Shown here: piece by piece, positions 1 through 7,878 of the stretch
Position numbering within the stretch: position 1 is the first letter of the stretch
Layout of the letters: every line of letters starts with the position of its first letter
Assembly: GCF_002811955.1 (NCBI RefSeq)
Contig: NZ_NPEF01000008.1
Location: 1 to 24,997, forward strand
DNA length: 24,997 bases
Reading direction: 5' to 3'
DNA from: Leptospira ellisii
GTDB lineage: Bacteria; Spirochaetota; Leptospiria; Leptospirales; Leptospiraceae
Position numbers and translations under genes: made by a program
The notes under the pieces: generated by a model
The model's database searches: none
Seen by the model: the letters and a program-made list of their open reading frames with translations, nothing else
Told to the model about the DNA's origin: nothing

Positions 1-216
1 AATCCAGTTTACCAGAATATTAAAAATTCATATTAACAGATCGCTTAAATCCTAAGCTTTGTCTTCATTACTAATATTAGTTATTGTCTCATGTATATAA
101 TGGGATAATTGCCAATTTATTTATTATAGGTATAAAAGTGTCAATTTGATAAATTCTTCGAAATATGGATGATAATGAGGTCTTATGATTTCCAAGTTGC
201 CGGCGATCGGATCGGA
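1..216. other. AT-rich intergenic stretch at window start
   Basis: No convincing gene lies here. By hand count the first 180 bases are about 26% G+C, far below the coding sequence beside it. It contains TATA-like hexamers on both strands, including TATAAT at 96-101 (+) and at 123-128 (-). Because the next gene to the right is transcribed leftward and ends at 217, this gap is probably the 3' flank of that gene plus the upstream region of a gene lying off the window to the left. Confidence 0.6.
116..144 (-). promoter_or_regulatory. Candidate leftward promoter
   Basis: On the minus strand there is a perfect TTGACA at 144-139. AT-rich -10-like hexamers follow at 17-18 bp spacing (AATAAA or ATAAAT, around 115-121). 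A better TATAAT at 128-123 is too close to pair with this -35. The element would drive a gene off the left edge. The spacing ambiguity keeps confidence low. Confidence 0.3.
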
Positions 217-1683
217 CTAAACCTCTTTCCCCATTCTTTCCGTCGCGTACAACGCCTCCCGGGATTTTAAACCCATACTCGAAAAAAGTATGTCGGAATT
301 GATTCCTTCCAGTATATCCACGGGATACGCTATACGTTCGTCCTTTTTCGTATGGATCGGATAAAACCGTTTTTGATCCCGATACGAATAGGTCGTGAGA
401 ACGACCGTTTCCGTTCCCTGAAAAACCTCCTCTAAGTTCCGCAACAACGTGTTGGTTTTAGAGGTTATGTTTTCGTTGATGTCCTCCCACGAGGATAATT
501 CTCCGGAGATCTCCACGTTTAGATGGATCAGGATCGGACCGGTTTCGGAAAGTTTTTGCCGATTTTTCTCCAAAACCCTTTTGGCCACGTTCAACGCGTC
601 GGTATCGTTTCCTCTTCCCGTCTTAACGAGAATCGCTTTGTTTCTCTGCAAAAGTTCGAACCCGTCTCCGTAACAGATCAATTCCTCCGCGTGATCCAAA
701 ATTTTCCACCGTTCCGATTCGGTGAGACGCTCCAGTTTTTGTCCGTGATATAAGGAATATGCGATATTCCAAAGGGACTGATATAACAAAGCGGGTATAA
801 GAAGCGACGGCAGATCCCGTATCGAAAAAAGTTTCCGGACGACCGCGCTGAAAAGATCCGGTTGAAACAATTTCTGGGATTCGAAATCGTCCGACACGAC
901 GACGGAGGAGATTTCCCTAAGAAGATACGATTTCATACAAAGAGCCGTTTGAAAATCGTTGAAAAAAAGGAGCGCGGGTTCTTCCAGCAATTCCTCCGGA
1001 GTTTTGAAACCGACGAATCTCGCCGTGGAAGGATCCTTGATCGGATAACGGAGAAACGCGCGGTGGAAAATTTCGGAGGGATGCCGAAATCCGAAGTCGC
1101 TTATCATTTCCGCCGAATCCAGTCGGTTGCCGTCTTCGAAAATCAGCGTTTCCGCCATCGTATCCGTGTTGGTGATTCCCTCCATGACGTACAATCTGTC
1201 CTTTCGAAACGTCTTCCGAACCGCCTCGGTTTGTTCCCGAATCGCTTTTCTCGCGGCCTCGTCGTCGTGATTATGCGCGGCGCAGCCCAACCCCGGAAGA
1301 TCGGAACGGTGCATATAGGCGATAAAGAGAGCGGGCGTATTCGGAGTATTACAAATCGCGTCGTTTATCAATCGATCGATCCGGTTCCAAAACCAGAAGT
1401 TGTTCAGATTCGTGGATACGATGTTTCCGTCGGTACGTCCGAAGCGGATCGTGGTCACCGGATATCCTTTCAGTTTGCTACCGTGGACCCTACCGTCGAT
1501 ACATTTCGTGACCAATACTTTGGGGGCGCGAACGCTGAATTCACGGATGACGTGTTTCATTCGATGAATGGTTTCGGATTGTAGAATGTTCTCTTTCAGA
1601 TATAGATCCAAATAACCCTGAATGTCCCGCACCGTTTCTCCTAACCGAAATAAAACGCGGAAGTTGTCGCTTAACAAACGCAA
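217..1683 (-). CDS. Protein with beta-carbonic-anhydrase-like metal-site pattern
   Basis: 488 residues, TTG start (TTG also at codon 3) and TAG stop. No ATG occurs before Met42 and an in-frame TGA lies a few codons upstream, so the start is near this point, though no clear ribosome site is visible. There is no signal peptide, so it is probably cytosolic. Residues 61-65 read CIDGR, matching the Cys-x-Asp-x-Arg signature of beta-carbonic anhydrases. His125 and Cys134 follow in the segment HRSDLPGLGCAAHNHDD. Ordinary beta enzymes space the second and third zinc ligands as His-x2-Cys. The longer spacing here, with about 64 residues between the first Cys and the His, is closer to what I recall for the carboxysomal CsoSCA enzyme. 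No carboxysome or shell genes are nearby. The C-terminal two thirds (about 160-488) I do not recognise. Zinc binding or CO2 hydration is inference, and a noncatalytic or different hydrolytic role is possible. Confidence 0.6.
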   Translation of the reverse strand: MRLLSDNFRVLFRLGETVRDIQGYLDLYLKENILQSETIHRMKHVIREFSVRAPKVLVTKCIDGRVHGSKLKGYPVTTIRFGRTDGNIVSTNLNNFWFWNRIDRLINDAICNTPNTPALFIAYMHRSDLPGLGCAAHNHDDEAARKAIREQTEAVRKTFRKDRLYVMEGITNTDTMAETLIFEDGNRLDSAEMISDFGFRHPSEIFHRAFLRYPIKDPSTARFVGFKTPEELLEEPALLFFNDFQTALCMKSYLLREISSVVVSDDFESQKLFQPDLFSAVVRKLFSIRDLPSLLIPALLYQSLWNIAYSLYHGQKLERLTESERWKILDHAEELICYGDGFELLQRNKAILVKTGRGNDTDALNVAKRVLEKNRQKLSETGPILIHLNVEISGELSSWEDINENITSKTNTLLRNLEEVFQGTETVVLTTYSYRDQKRFYPIHTKKDERIAYPVDILEGINSDILFSSMGLKSREALYATERMGKEV

Positions 1684-1713
1684 TTCGAACGTTTCGATCC
1701 GGATTCATATCCA

Positions 1714-1741
1714 ATTGTAAACCTGGAAATCAAATTGTAAA
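1714..1741 (-). promoter_or_regulatory. Candidate promoter of the carbonic-anhydrase-like gene
   Basis: Reading leftward: TTTACA (1741-1736), a 16-bp spacer, then TACAAT (1719-1714), about 30 bases before the TTG start at 1683. The same stretch carries a 9-bp direct repeat, AATTGTAAA, at 1713-1721 and 1733-1741 (plus-strand reading), 20 bp apart. That could be an operator or simply the shared promoter-like bases. Confidence 0.35.
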
Positions 1742-1807
1742 ATTCATTTAGTTTCGCGGGGAAAAATCGGCGAATCGCGGCTTCAGAGGGAACCGTAACC
1801 GATTCTG

Positions 1808-2737
1808 TCAAAATCCCATTCTCCAAAAGGCGATTCCTTTGATCCCGAAAGAATCGGAAAGTCGTTTATATTTTTCTAATGTTGCCGAATCGGCGATATA
1901 ACCGATTCCGGATCCGTTACGAAAGGAAAAATATCCGTCCGAATTCCGCTCCCAACCTTTCCGATCCGTTTTTCCTCGAAAAATATCCTGCGTTACGACG
2001 GAAACTCCTGCGTTCCTTTTCCAAAAATAACCGTAAAGCGGAAGACCGAGCCAGATTTTTGAAGGAGCGATTCTTTCCGCCAAAAATCTAAGATTTTTTT
2101 CTGTCCAAGAAAGGGATGTAACCGGTCCGGGAGCGGTTTTCGGAGAATGAAGATCGTAACTCATCAAAACGAATTCGTCGATCCAATCCTGATCCAGTAA
2201 AGCGGAATGAAGCGTAAAATTCGGATTCGAAAACTCGATCTGAGGAAAAACGGCAACGGTCAAAACCTTGTTTTTGGGAAGTCTGGATTTTAAATTCCTG
2301 AGAAAGCGGATGTAGCTTGGTGCAAACGACTTAGGAATCGTTTCAATGTCGAAGTGAAATCCCGCCAGACTCGGATTTCGATCTAATAGCAATATCAAGT
2401 TATCAATCGCTACCGCTATTCTTTTTTCGGATTTTAAAAAGTGCGCGTTTTTGTCGGAACGATTCGTAATTAATGGTAGAAGTCGAATTCGTTCGGAACG
2501 AACAAAGCGCATCCATTCTTCCGAAACGGAAACGGAGCGGATTGTTCCGTCGGAAAGGATATAATTTCCCGTAAAACAGAGCGTATGCGATCCGGAAAGA
2601 GCCTTTTGTACGCGTACATCGGGCGGTTTTATTACGGTTGTATCGAGTGCGTAATACCAGACGGGAGCGTTCGATTCCGCACTTAGGACATGTCCGACAA
2701 ACAGAAGCGATGCGGTAAGAATTCTGATAAGTAACAC
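1808..2737 (-). CDS. Exported glycoside hydrolase family 18-like protein
   Basis: 309 residues from a GTG start. No strong ribosome site is visible, and the ATG five bases upstream is out of frame. The N-terminus (about 1-20, ending LSA) looks like a cleavable signal peptide, so the protein should act outside the inner membrane. GH18 hallmarks appear in order: a barrel strand GFHFDIE with Asp130 and Glu132 in place of the usual DxxDxDxE, the MSYD motif at 192-195, the WLGLPLYGY strand at 229-237, and a C-terminal Trp305 strand GIAFW. The catalytic Glu and its preceding Asp are kept, but the first Asp of the motif is Gly/Phe here. GH18 proteins cleave beta-1,4 GlcNAc linkages in chitin or peptidoglycan-type glycans, and some are only lectins. 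A cell-wall or glycan-related role is inferred and the substrate is unknown. It is separated by 124 bp from the next leftward gene. Confidence 0.8.
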   Translation of the reverse strand: MLLIRILTASLLFVGHVLSAESNAPVWYYALDTTVIKPPDVRVQKALSGSHTLCFTGNYILSDGTIRSVSVSEEWMRFVRSERIRLLPLITNRSDKNAHFLKSEKRIAVAIDNLILLLDRNPSLAGFHFDIETIPKSFAPSYIRFLRNLKSRLPKNKVLTVAVFPQIEFSNPNFTLHSALLDQDWIDEFVLMSYDLHSPKTAPGPVTSLSWTEKNLRFLAERIAPSKIWLGLPLYGYFWKRNAGVSVVTQDIFRGKTDRKGWERNSDGYFSFRNGSGIGYIADSATLEKYKRLSDSFGIKGIAFWRMGF

Positions 2738-2761
2738 GTCATAGAGACTGTTACGGTCGGA

Positions 2762-2790
2762 ATTTAAGACAAGCCGTAAATTTAAATCAA
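2762..2790 (-). promoter_or_regulatory. Candidate promoter of the GH18-like gene
   Basis: On the minus strand TTGATT (2790-2785) and TTAAAT (2767-2762) are separated by exactly 17 bp. The -10 lies 24 bp before the GTG start, which predicts a leader of roughly 18 nucleotides. It lies in the 121-bp divergent gap shared with the fructosamine-kinase gene. Confidence 0.45.
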
Positions 2791-2845
2791 TCCGGGAACC
2801 TTATGGACCGATTTTTTAATCAGACAATTGGTCCGAACTCGATTC

Positions 2846-2852
2846 GGGAGGA
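2846..2852 (+). promoter_or_regulatory. Ribosome binding site fixing a TTG start
   Basis: GGGAGGA ends six bases before the TTG at 2859. It is the only strong Shine-Dalgarno match here, and it fixes the start of the fructosamine-kinase gene at this non-ATG codon. Confidence 0.6.
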
Positions 2853-2858
2853 AGCGAA

Positions 2859-3749
2859 TTGGTCATCCGAGCCGGTATAGAAGAAGCGATCTGCGACGCT
2901 TTGGAAGGACTGGGGATCGTAAATCCCGGTTCCAGGCCGAAGGTTTCCCATCACTCTTCCAGCTTGAACGAAATCTATCTGGTTTCCACTTCCAGACATT
3001 CTTATGCGGTGAAGGTGATTTCCAATCGTGAGATGGCGGAAACCGAAAAGGAATCCCTGGAGCATTTATACAGGGTGGGGGTTCGCGTGCCGGAATGTTA
3101 CGGCGCGACACAATCCGGAAACGTTTGGCTTTTGGTGATGGATTTCGTGGAGGCAGGTTCCGCTTCGGGAGCCAGAGAGGATCTCATTCGAAGTCTGAAA
3201 TTATTGTATCGAAAGGAATCCAATTCCTGGGGATGGAAACGGAATAATTTTATAGGAACGCTTCCGCAGAAGAACCGCTGGTATCAAACCTTCTCCGAGT
3301 TTTTCTGGGACAGCCGTCTCGAGCCGCAACTGGAATTGGCGTTCAATCGCAAATTGATCGGTCTTAAGGATTTCGAAAACGTGCGCGAAGTTTTCCGCAA
3401 ATTTACGGAAGAATGGGCGTTGGATCGATCCAAACCGAAATTGATTCACGGAGATCTTTGGTCCGGCAATATTCTTACCGGAAAAAACGGTTCTTCCTAT
3501 CTGATCGATCCTTCCATCGCCTACGCGCATCCGGAACAGGATCTTGGGATGCTTCACCTATTCGGAAGTTCGCTTAATCTCGAGGAAATGCAGCAGATCC
3601 TTTCCTCGTCCGGTGTGGAGGACGCCAACAATCTTAAGGACAGGATTCCGTTTTGGCAGATCTATCCGGTGTTGGTTCACATCAATCTTTTCGGTCCCTC
3701 GTATCTTTCCTCTTTGCGGCAGATTCTGCGTTATTACGGAAAAGTCTGA
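2859..3749 (+). CDS. Fructosamine kinase family protein
   Basis: 296 residues, the usual length of the fructosamine-3-kinase/YniA family. The TTG start is chosen because a strong GGGAGGA site precedes it. Family features in order: Lys52 in the AVKV strand (ATP-binding lysine), the signature NNFIGTLPQ at 129-137, followed by a Trp and FF...RLEPQL, the catalytic loop HGDLWSGN at 197-204 (Asp199, Asn204), and the metal-binding LIDP with Asp217. Known members phosphorylate sugar adducts on protein amines (ketosamines or ribulosamines), which destabilises the adduct and so deglycates the protein. The true substrate cannot be read from sequence. It is cytosolic with no signal peptide. The short-chain dehydrogenase gene starts 60 bp downstream on the same strand, so the two may be cotranscribed. 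Confidence 0.9.
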   Translation: MVIRAGIEEAICDALEGLGIVNPGSRPKVSHHSSSLNEIYLVSTSRHSYAVKVISNREMAETEKESLEHLYRVGVRVPECYGATQSGNVWLLVMDFVEAGSASGAREDLIRSLKLLYRKESNSWGWKRNNFIGTLPQKNRWYQTFSEFFWDSRLEPQLELAFNRKLIGLKDFENVREVFRKFTEEWALDRSKPKLIHGDLWSGNILTGKNGSSYLIDPSIAYAHPEQDLGMLHLFGSSLNLEEMQQILSSSGVEDANNLKDRIPFWQIYPVLVHINLFGPSYLSSLRQILRYYGKV

Positions 3750-3809
3750 TCCTGTTTCGATCCGTGAATTGCTTGATCGATCCGTTTCCTATCGAAAGAT
3801 GAGCGGAAT

Positions 3810-4541
3810 ATGAAACTTTCCGGAAACACCGTTTTGATCACCGGGGCGACTTCCGGAATCGGTCTCGAATTGACGAAACGATTAGCCGCTTTGGGAAATA
3901 CGGTTCTCGCGTTGGGAAGGAATAAGGATTCCCTTTCGAAGTTATCCGCGATTCAGAACGTAAAAACGATTTCCTGCGATCTTACTAAGCACTCAGATTT
4001 CGACAAATTGATATCCCTGATCCGGAAAAAACATCCTTCCTTAAACGTATTGATCAATAACGCAGCAATTCAATATAACCCCGATTATACGAAGGATCCG
4101 GATCAATCCGAAATGATCGAAAGGGAAATCAGGACGAATTTGACGGTTCCGATCCGTTTGATATCCCTGCTGATTCCGATCCTTAAGACGCATCCCCGAT
4201 CTGCGATCGTAAACGTGACTTCGGGTCTGGCTTTGGTTCCCAAAAAGTCGGCCCCCGTTTATTGCGGAACCAAGGCGGGGCTTCATCTTTTCACGGACGC
4301 GCTTCGTTATCAACTGGAGAATACGAACATACTCGTGGTCGAAATGCTTCCTCCGCAGGTGGATACTCCGATGACTGCGGGAAGGGGAAGGAATAAGATG
4401 ACTACCGCGGCCTTGGCCGATAGATTTCTTACCGATTTGGAAAAGGACAGGGAATTTATCGGAATCGGCGTAGTCAAATATCTGCGTTTAACGATGCGGC
4501 TTTTCCCTTCGTTGATCCGCAGGATCGTGAAGAATACATAA
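3810..4541 (+). CDS. Short-chain dehydrogenase/reductase (SDR)
   Basis: 243 residues, cytosolic, with the complete classical SDR set: the nucleotide-binding TGATSGIG at 11-18, Asp57 in CDLT, NNAA at 83-86, catalytic Ser138, Tyr151 and Lys155 (YCGTK). Fold and cofactor type (NAD(P)H-dependent oxidoreduction) are therefore secure. The general look, with a short C-terminus and the PPQVDTPM segment after the active site, resembles the DltE-like branch, but the substrate is not inferable. GAGCGGA just before the ATG serves as a plausible ribosome site. It lies between the fructosamine-kinase gene and the ABC exporter on the same strand. A metabolic link to either is speculative. Confidence 0.9.
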   Translation: MKLSGNTVLITGATSGIGLELTKRLAALGNTVLALGRNKDSLSKLSAIQNVKTISCDLTKHSDFDKLISLIRKKHPSLNVLINNAAIQYNPDYTKDPDQSEMIEREIRTNLTVPIRLISLLIPILKTHPRSAIVNVTSGLALVPKKSAPVYCGTKAGLHLFTDALRYQLENTNILVVEMLPPQVDTPMTAGRGRNKMTTAALADRFLTDLEKDREFIGIGVVKYLRLTMRLFPSLIRRIVKNT

Positions 4542-4552
4542 AATTTTTTGAA

Positions 4553-4558
4553 TATAAT
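4553..4558 (+). promoter_or_regulatory. Candidate -10 box upstream of the ABC exporter genes
   Basis: A perfect TATAAT lies in the 44-bp gap after the SDR gene, 27 bp before the ATG of the ATPase gene. No good TTGACA-like hexamer is visible 16-18 bp upstream, so it is a weak or activator-dependent promoter at best. Confidence 0.3.
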
Positions 4559-4585
4559 TCTGGTCGAAAACCCGGACACAACCCG

Positions 4586-5551
4586 ATGAACCATACGATA
4601 ACACAAAAAGAAAATACGCCCGAACGAACGGTCGTCATCGACGTTCAAAACGTGGTGAAACGATTTAAAAACACGGTCGCGGTAAACGACCTAAGTCTGC
4701 GGATCGTCAAAGGGGAATTCGTCGCCTTACTCGGACCGAACGGCGCCGGTAAAACCACTTTGATCGAAATGCTGGAGGGAATTCAAAGACCGGATTTAGG
4801 ATCGATTTCGATTTTGGGAAGCGATTGGAAACGCAACGAAACCTTTCTTCGTTCCAAGATCGGATTGGCCTTACAGGAAACCCGTTTTATGGATAAGATC
4901 ACCGTCCAGGAAACGCTGGATCTTTTCGGAACCTTTTATAAAAGCAAAAGAGAAAGACTGAACGAAATTCTCGAACTCGTAAACTTGGGCGAAAAAAGGG
5001 AAACCTACGTCAACGATCTTTCCGGCGGACAAAGACAAAGGCTTGCGCTCGGAGTTTCCATCATCAACGAACCGGAGATCCTTTTTCTGGACGAACCCAC
5101 TACGGGTTTGGATCCCGGTGCGAGAAGGGACGTTTGGAAAATTCTGGACCGTCTCCGCGAAAGAAAAACGACGATGATCCTTACTACACATTATATGGAA
5201 GAAGCCGAAACCCTCTGTGAAAGGATCATCATCATGGATCGCGGGAAAATTCTGGATCAGGGAACCTTAGCCGATCTGCTCGGCAGAACCGCGGGAGGGG
5301 AAATCATACGGTTTTCTTTGGAGGACGGATCCGATCCGCAATCGATGATTCCTTCGGAAGGAAGATATAAATTCCATTGGGACGCTGCGAAAGCCGAAGC
5401 GAGAATCTACGTCTCCACGATCGCCGAATATCTTCCGCGTCTCATCCAATCGATCGAACGATCCGGAAAAAAGCTGAAGAGTCTGGAATGTCATAAAAAG
5501 ACGTTGGACGATCTTTTTCTGAGTATGACCGGAAGGGGGCTGGAAGAATGA
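4586..5551 (+). CDS. ABC transporter ATP-binding subunit
   Basis: 321 residues. It carries a full nucleotide-binding domain: Walker A GPNGAGKT at 50-57, Q-loop Gln97, signature LSGGQ at 145-149, Walker B ILFLDE at 165-170 and H-loop His202. The roughly 90 residues after the ATPase core resemble the C-terminal extension of DrrA-type exporters. It powers transport by the membrane subunit encoded next, whose start codon overlaps this stop by 4 bp (ATGA), a sign of translational coupling and a fixed complex. The combination of DrrA-like ATPase and ABC-2 permease usually exports lipids, drugs or polysaccharides, but nothing here identifies the cargo. No strong Shine-Dalgarno sequence is visible before the ATG. 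Confidence 0.92.
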   Translation: MNHTITQKENTPERTVVIDVQNVVKRFKNTVAVNDLSLRIVKGEFVALLGPNGAGKTTLIEMLEGIQRPDLGSISILGSDWKRNETFLRSKIGLALQETRFMDKITVQETLDLFGTFYKSKRERLNEILELVNLGEKRETYVNDLSGGQRQRLALGVSIINEPEILFLDEPTTGLDPGARRDVWKILDRLRERKTTMILTTHYMEEAETLCERIIIMDRGKILDQGTLADLLGRTAGGEIIRFSLEDGSDPQSMIPSEGRYKFHWDAAKAEARIYVSTIAEYLPRLIQSIERSGKKLKSLECHKKTLDDLFLSMTGRGLEE

Positions 5552-6618
5552 AACAGATTTATCATCTAGTGACGATTCAACTCAAGGAGTTCTATCGAGA
5601 ACCGGGAATCCTTTTTTGGGCTTTCGTTTTTCCGATCGCAATGGCCGGAGTTTTGGGATTGGCGTTCAAAAACCGCGGATCGGAAGAGGTGCGGATCGCA
5701 ATATTAGATTCTTCTTATCGACTGGAGGAATTGAAAAAGGAATTCGAAAACGGATCCGCCGTGGAACGGACGCCGGCTGCGGTTACGAAAGACCCTCTGC
5801 CCTCGCTTCGAATGTTCGTTTTGTCCAAATCGGAAGCGCTTCGGGATCTCAAACGCGGGAAACTGAACTTGATCGTGGAAAGGACCAAGGAGGGAAAGAT
5901 TCTCTTCGCTTTCGATCCCGAAAACCCGAACGGACAAAGGGATTATCTTTTGATGATCGCGAAGATCCGTTCGAGTAAAACCGATTCGGAATACGAGGTG
6001 CGGAATTTGGACTCCAAGGGAACGAGATATATCGATTACCTCGTTCCCGGAATGTTGGCGATGGGCGTGATGAATTCCTGTCTTTGGGGAGTCGGTTGGA
6101 ATCTGATCGAAATGCGTTTGAAAAAACTTCTGCGGAGAATGTCGGCGACTCCGATGAACAAATTCTACTTCCTGCTTTCCTTCTTTTTTACGCGTCTCAT
6201 CGTTACGATCGTAGAATGCGCGATCCTTTTGTGTTTCACCCTTTTCACGTTCGAAAATTCGTTCGAAGGATCGATCGCCGCCGCGCTTTTGATTTTTTTG
6301 GCGGGCAACTTTGCCTTTTCCTGCATCGGCATGTTCGTCGGTTCGCGTGCGGCCAGTTCCCAAGTGGGGAACGGATTGGTAAACGCGGTCACGTTTCCGA
6401 TGATGGTGTTGTCAGGAATTTTTTTCTCGTATCAGAATTTTCCGGAGTTCGTGCTTCCGATCATCCGAAATCTTCCGTTGACTTTGATGGCGGATTCTTT
6501 AAGGGCGGTGTTTATCGAAGGGGCGGGTTTGGCTTCGAGCCTTTGGGCGATCGTTTTATTGCTCGTTTACGGAGCGGTGTTTCTTTTTGCGGGAAGTAGA
6601 ATTTTTCGCTGGTCTTGA
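5548..6618 (+). CDS. ABC-2 type transporter permease
   Basis: 356 residues. The layout fits the ABC-2 family in which a first membrane span (about 20-38) is followed by a large extracytoplasmic segment (about 42-165) and then five hydrophobic spans crowded in the C-terminal half, with the last ending near the C-terminus (about 330-352). The short cytoplasmic segment with MRLKKLLRRMSATP at about 191-204 is the amphipathic coupling region typical of this family. It pairs with the ATPase encoded immediately upstream by a 4-bp ATGA overlap. It acts in the inner membrane. Cargo is unknown, and multidrug or lipid export is the usual annotation for this pair. Confidence 0.9.
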   Translation: MKQIYHLVTIQLKEFYREPGILFWAFVFPIAMAGVLGLAFKNRGSEEVRIAILDSSYRLEELKKEFENGSAVERTPAAVTKDPLPSLRMFVLSKSEALRDLKRGKLNLIVERTKEGKILFAFDPENPNGQRDYLLMIAKIRSSKTDSEYEVRNLDSKGTRYIDYLVPGMLAMGVMNSCLWGVGWNLIEMRLKKLLRRMSATPMNKFYFLLSFFFTRLIVTIVECAILLCFTLFTFENSFEGSIAAALLIFLAGNFAFSCIGMFVGSRAASSQVGNGLVNAVTFPMMVLSGIFFSYQNFPEFVLPIIRNLPLTLMADSLRAVFIEGAGLASSLWAIVLLLVYGAVFLFAGSRIFRWS

Positions 6619-6644
6619 ATTCCGCGTAAAAAATAATTTCAGAG

Positions 6645-7754
6645 ATGTCTTTATCCGCTTCCCTGCGTCAGGGAGTATATTCAACTTTTCTGAAACCTTT
6701 TTTCCTTTCTTTGGATCCGGAAACCGCACACGATCTTGCGAAATCGCTTTTGGGTTTAAGTCGAAAAATACCCGGGTCCGCTTCTCTGATCGAGGCAGCC
6801 ACCTGTTACCGCAGCGATCGACTTAAAACGAAAGTGGCGGGAATCGAATTCGAAAATCCTTTGGGAATGGGAGCGGGGTTCGATAAAACGGGGGAATTGT
6901 ATCCTTTCTTGAGTAGGATGGGTTTCGGTCACGTGGAAGTCGGAACGATCACTGGACAAGGACAACCCGGAAATCCCAAACCGAGAGTGTTCCGTTATCC
7001 GGAAGATCAGGCCTTGATCAATCGAATGGGATTCAACAATCCCGGCGCGGATCTCGCCGAAAAAATCCTGCTTTCCCAAAAAAAGGCGGGGATCCGAGGA
7101 ATCAACGCTGGAAAAACCAAACTCGTATCCGAAGAGAACGCGGTCGAAGACTACGTATATACTCTGAAGAAACTTTCACCTTACGCTGATTATGCGGTGA
7201 TCAACATCAGTTCTCCGAATACGCCCGGGCTGAGAAATTTTCAAAAACAGGAGAATTTCGTATCCCTGATCGAAGGAATCCGTTCCGGACTTGGGAAAGG
7301 ATTCAAGATCCCGTTGTTCGTAAAATTCGCTCCGGACATGGAATTGAAGGAATTGGAGGCGCTTCTGGAAACGGGTTTGAATCTGCGTTTGGACGGAGTG
7401 GTTCTCACCAACACGACGATCGACAAATCTTTGTTAAAACGATATCCGAACGTGGAAAAGGAAGGGGGCCTTTCCGGAAGGCCTCTGAAAAGCCGTTCCA
7501 CGGAAATGATCCGTATCGCCTATAAAAAACTTCGCGGAAAAATCCCGATTATCGGGGTCGGAGGCATCGATTCCGGAGAAGCGGCTTTGGAAAAAATTCT
7601 CGCCGGGGCCGACCTAATTCAAATTTATACGGCATATATCTATCAAGGACCGTTTTTACCGGTACGAATCCTGGAATTTTTGGATCGATTCCTAAAAAAA
7701 GGGGGGTATCGTTCCGTAGCCGATCTGGTCGGAAAAGAAAACGAACTTCGGTAA
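6645..7754 (+). CDS. pyrD: Dihydroorotate dehydrogenase (quinone), class 2
   Basis: 369 residues. It oxidises dihydroorotate to orotate in pyrimidine synthesis, passing electrons through FMN to membrane quinone. Class 2 features are clear: an N-terminal helical membrane-associating region (about 1-45), the FMN strand GAGFDK at 77-81, TITGQGQPGNPKPR at 101-114, NRMGFNN at 126-132, the active-site NISSPNTPGLR with the base Ser190 and Asn192, LTNTT at 254-258, and the phosphate-binding GVGGI at 304-308. All key residues are present, so it should be active. It starts 26 bp after the ABC permease, and may share its transcript. The ribosome site before the ATG is weak (CAGAG). Confidence 0.96.
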   Translation: MSLSASLRQGVYSTFLKPFFLSLDPETAHDLAKSLLGLSRKIPGSASLIEAATCYRSDRLKTKVAGIEFENPLGMGAGFDKTGELYPFLSRMGFGHVEVGTITGQGQPGNPKPRVFRYPEDQALINRMGFNNPGADLAEKILLSQKKAGIRGINAGKTKLVSEENAVEDYVYTLKKLSPYADYAVINISSPNTPGLRNFQKQENFVSLIEGIRSGLGKGFKIPLFVKFAPDMELKELEALLETGLNLRLDGVVLTNTTIDKSLLKRYPNVEKEGGLSGRPLKSRSTEMIRIAYKKLRGKIPIIGVGGIDSGEAALEKILAGADLIQIYTAYIYQGPFLPVRILEFLDRFLKKGGYRSVADLVGKENELR

Positions 7755-7878
7755 AGTCCTTAATTTTGTGCGTCGATTCCAAGCGGGAAAAAAATTCTTT
7801 CTTGTTATCGAAGAAAAGTCGGTTATCTTGATCGACTCGTTTATGCGAATTGTATTAAATTCTATAGGAAAACAATTT

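Noticed and set aside
862..1584. A 240-codon open frame on the plus strand
   Set aside because: It lies entirely opposite the leftward carbonic-anhydrase-like gene, has no ribosome site or recognisable domain, and its Arg/Phe/Ser-rich product is typical of antisense shadow frames in this genome.
5704..6363. A 219-codon open frame on the minus strand
   Set aside because: It is antisense to the ABC permease gene, which has clear membrane spans and operon context. The product is low in hydrophobic residues and shows no domain.
7768..7878. N-terminal extension of the metalloprotease
   Set aside because: The frame is open from 7768, but the extension has no family features and would bury the lipoprotein signal. 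ATG 7879 has a ribosome site and a proper signal.
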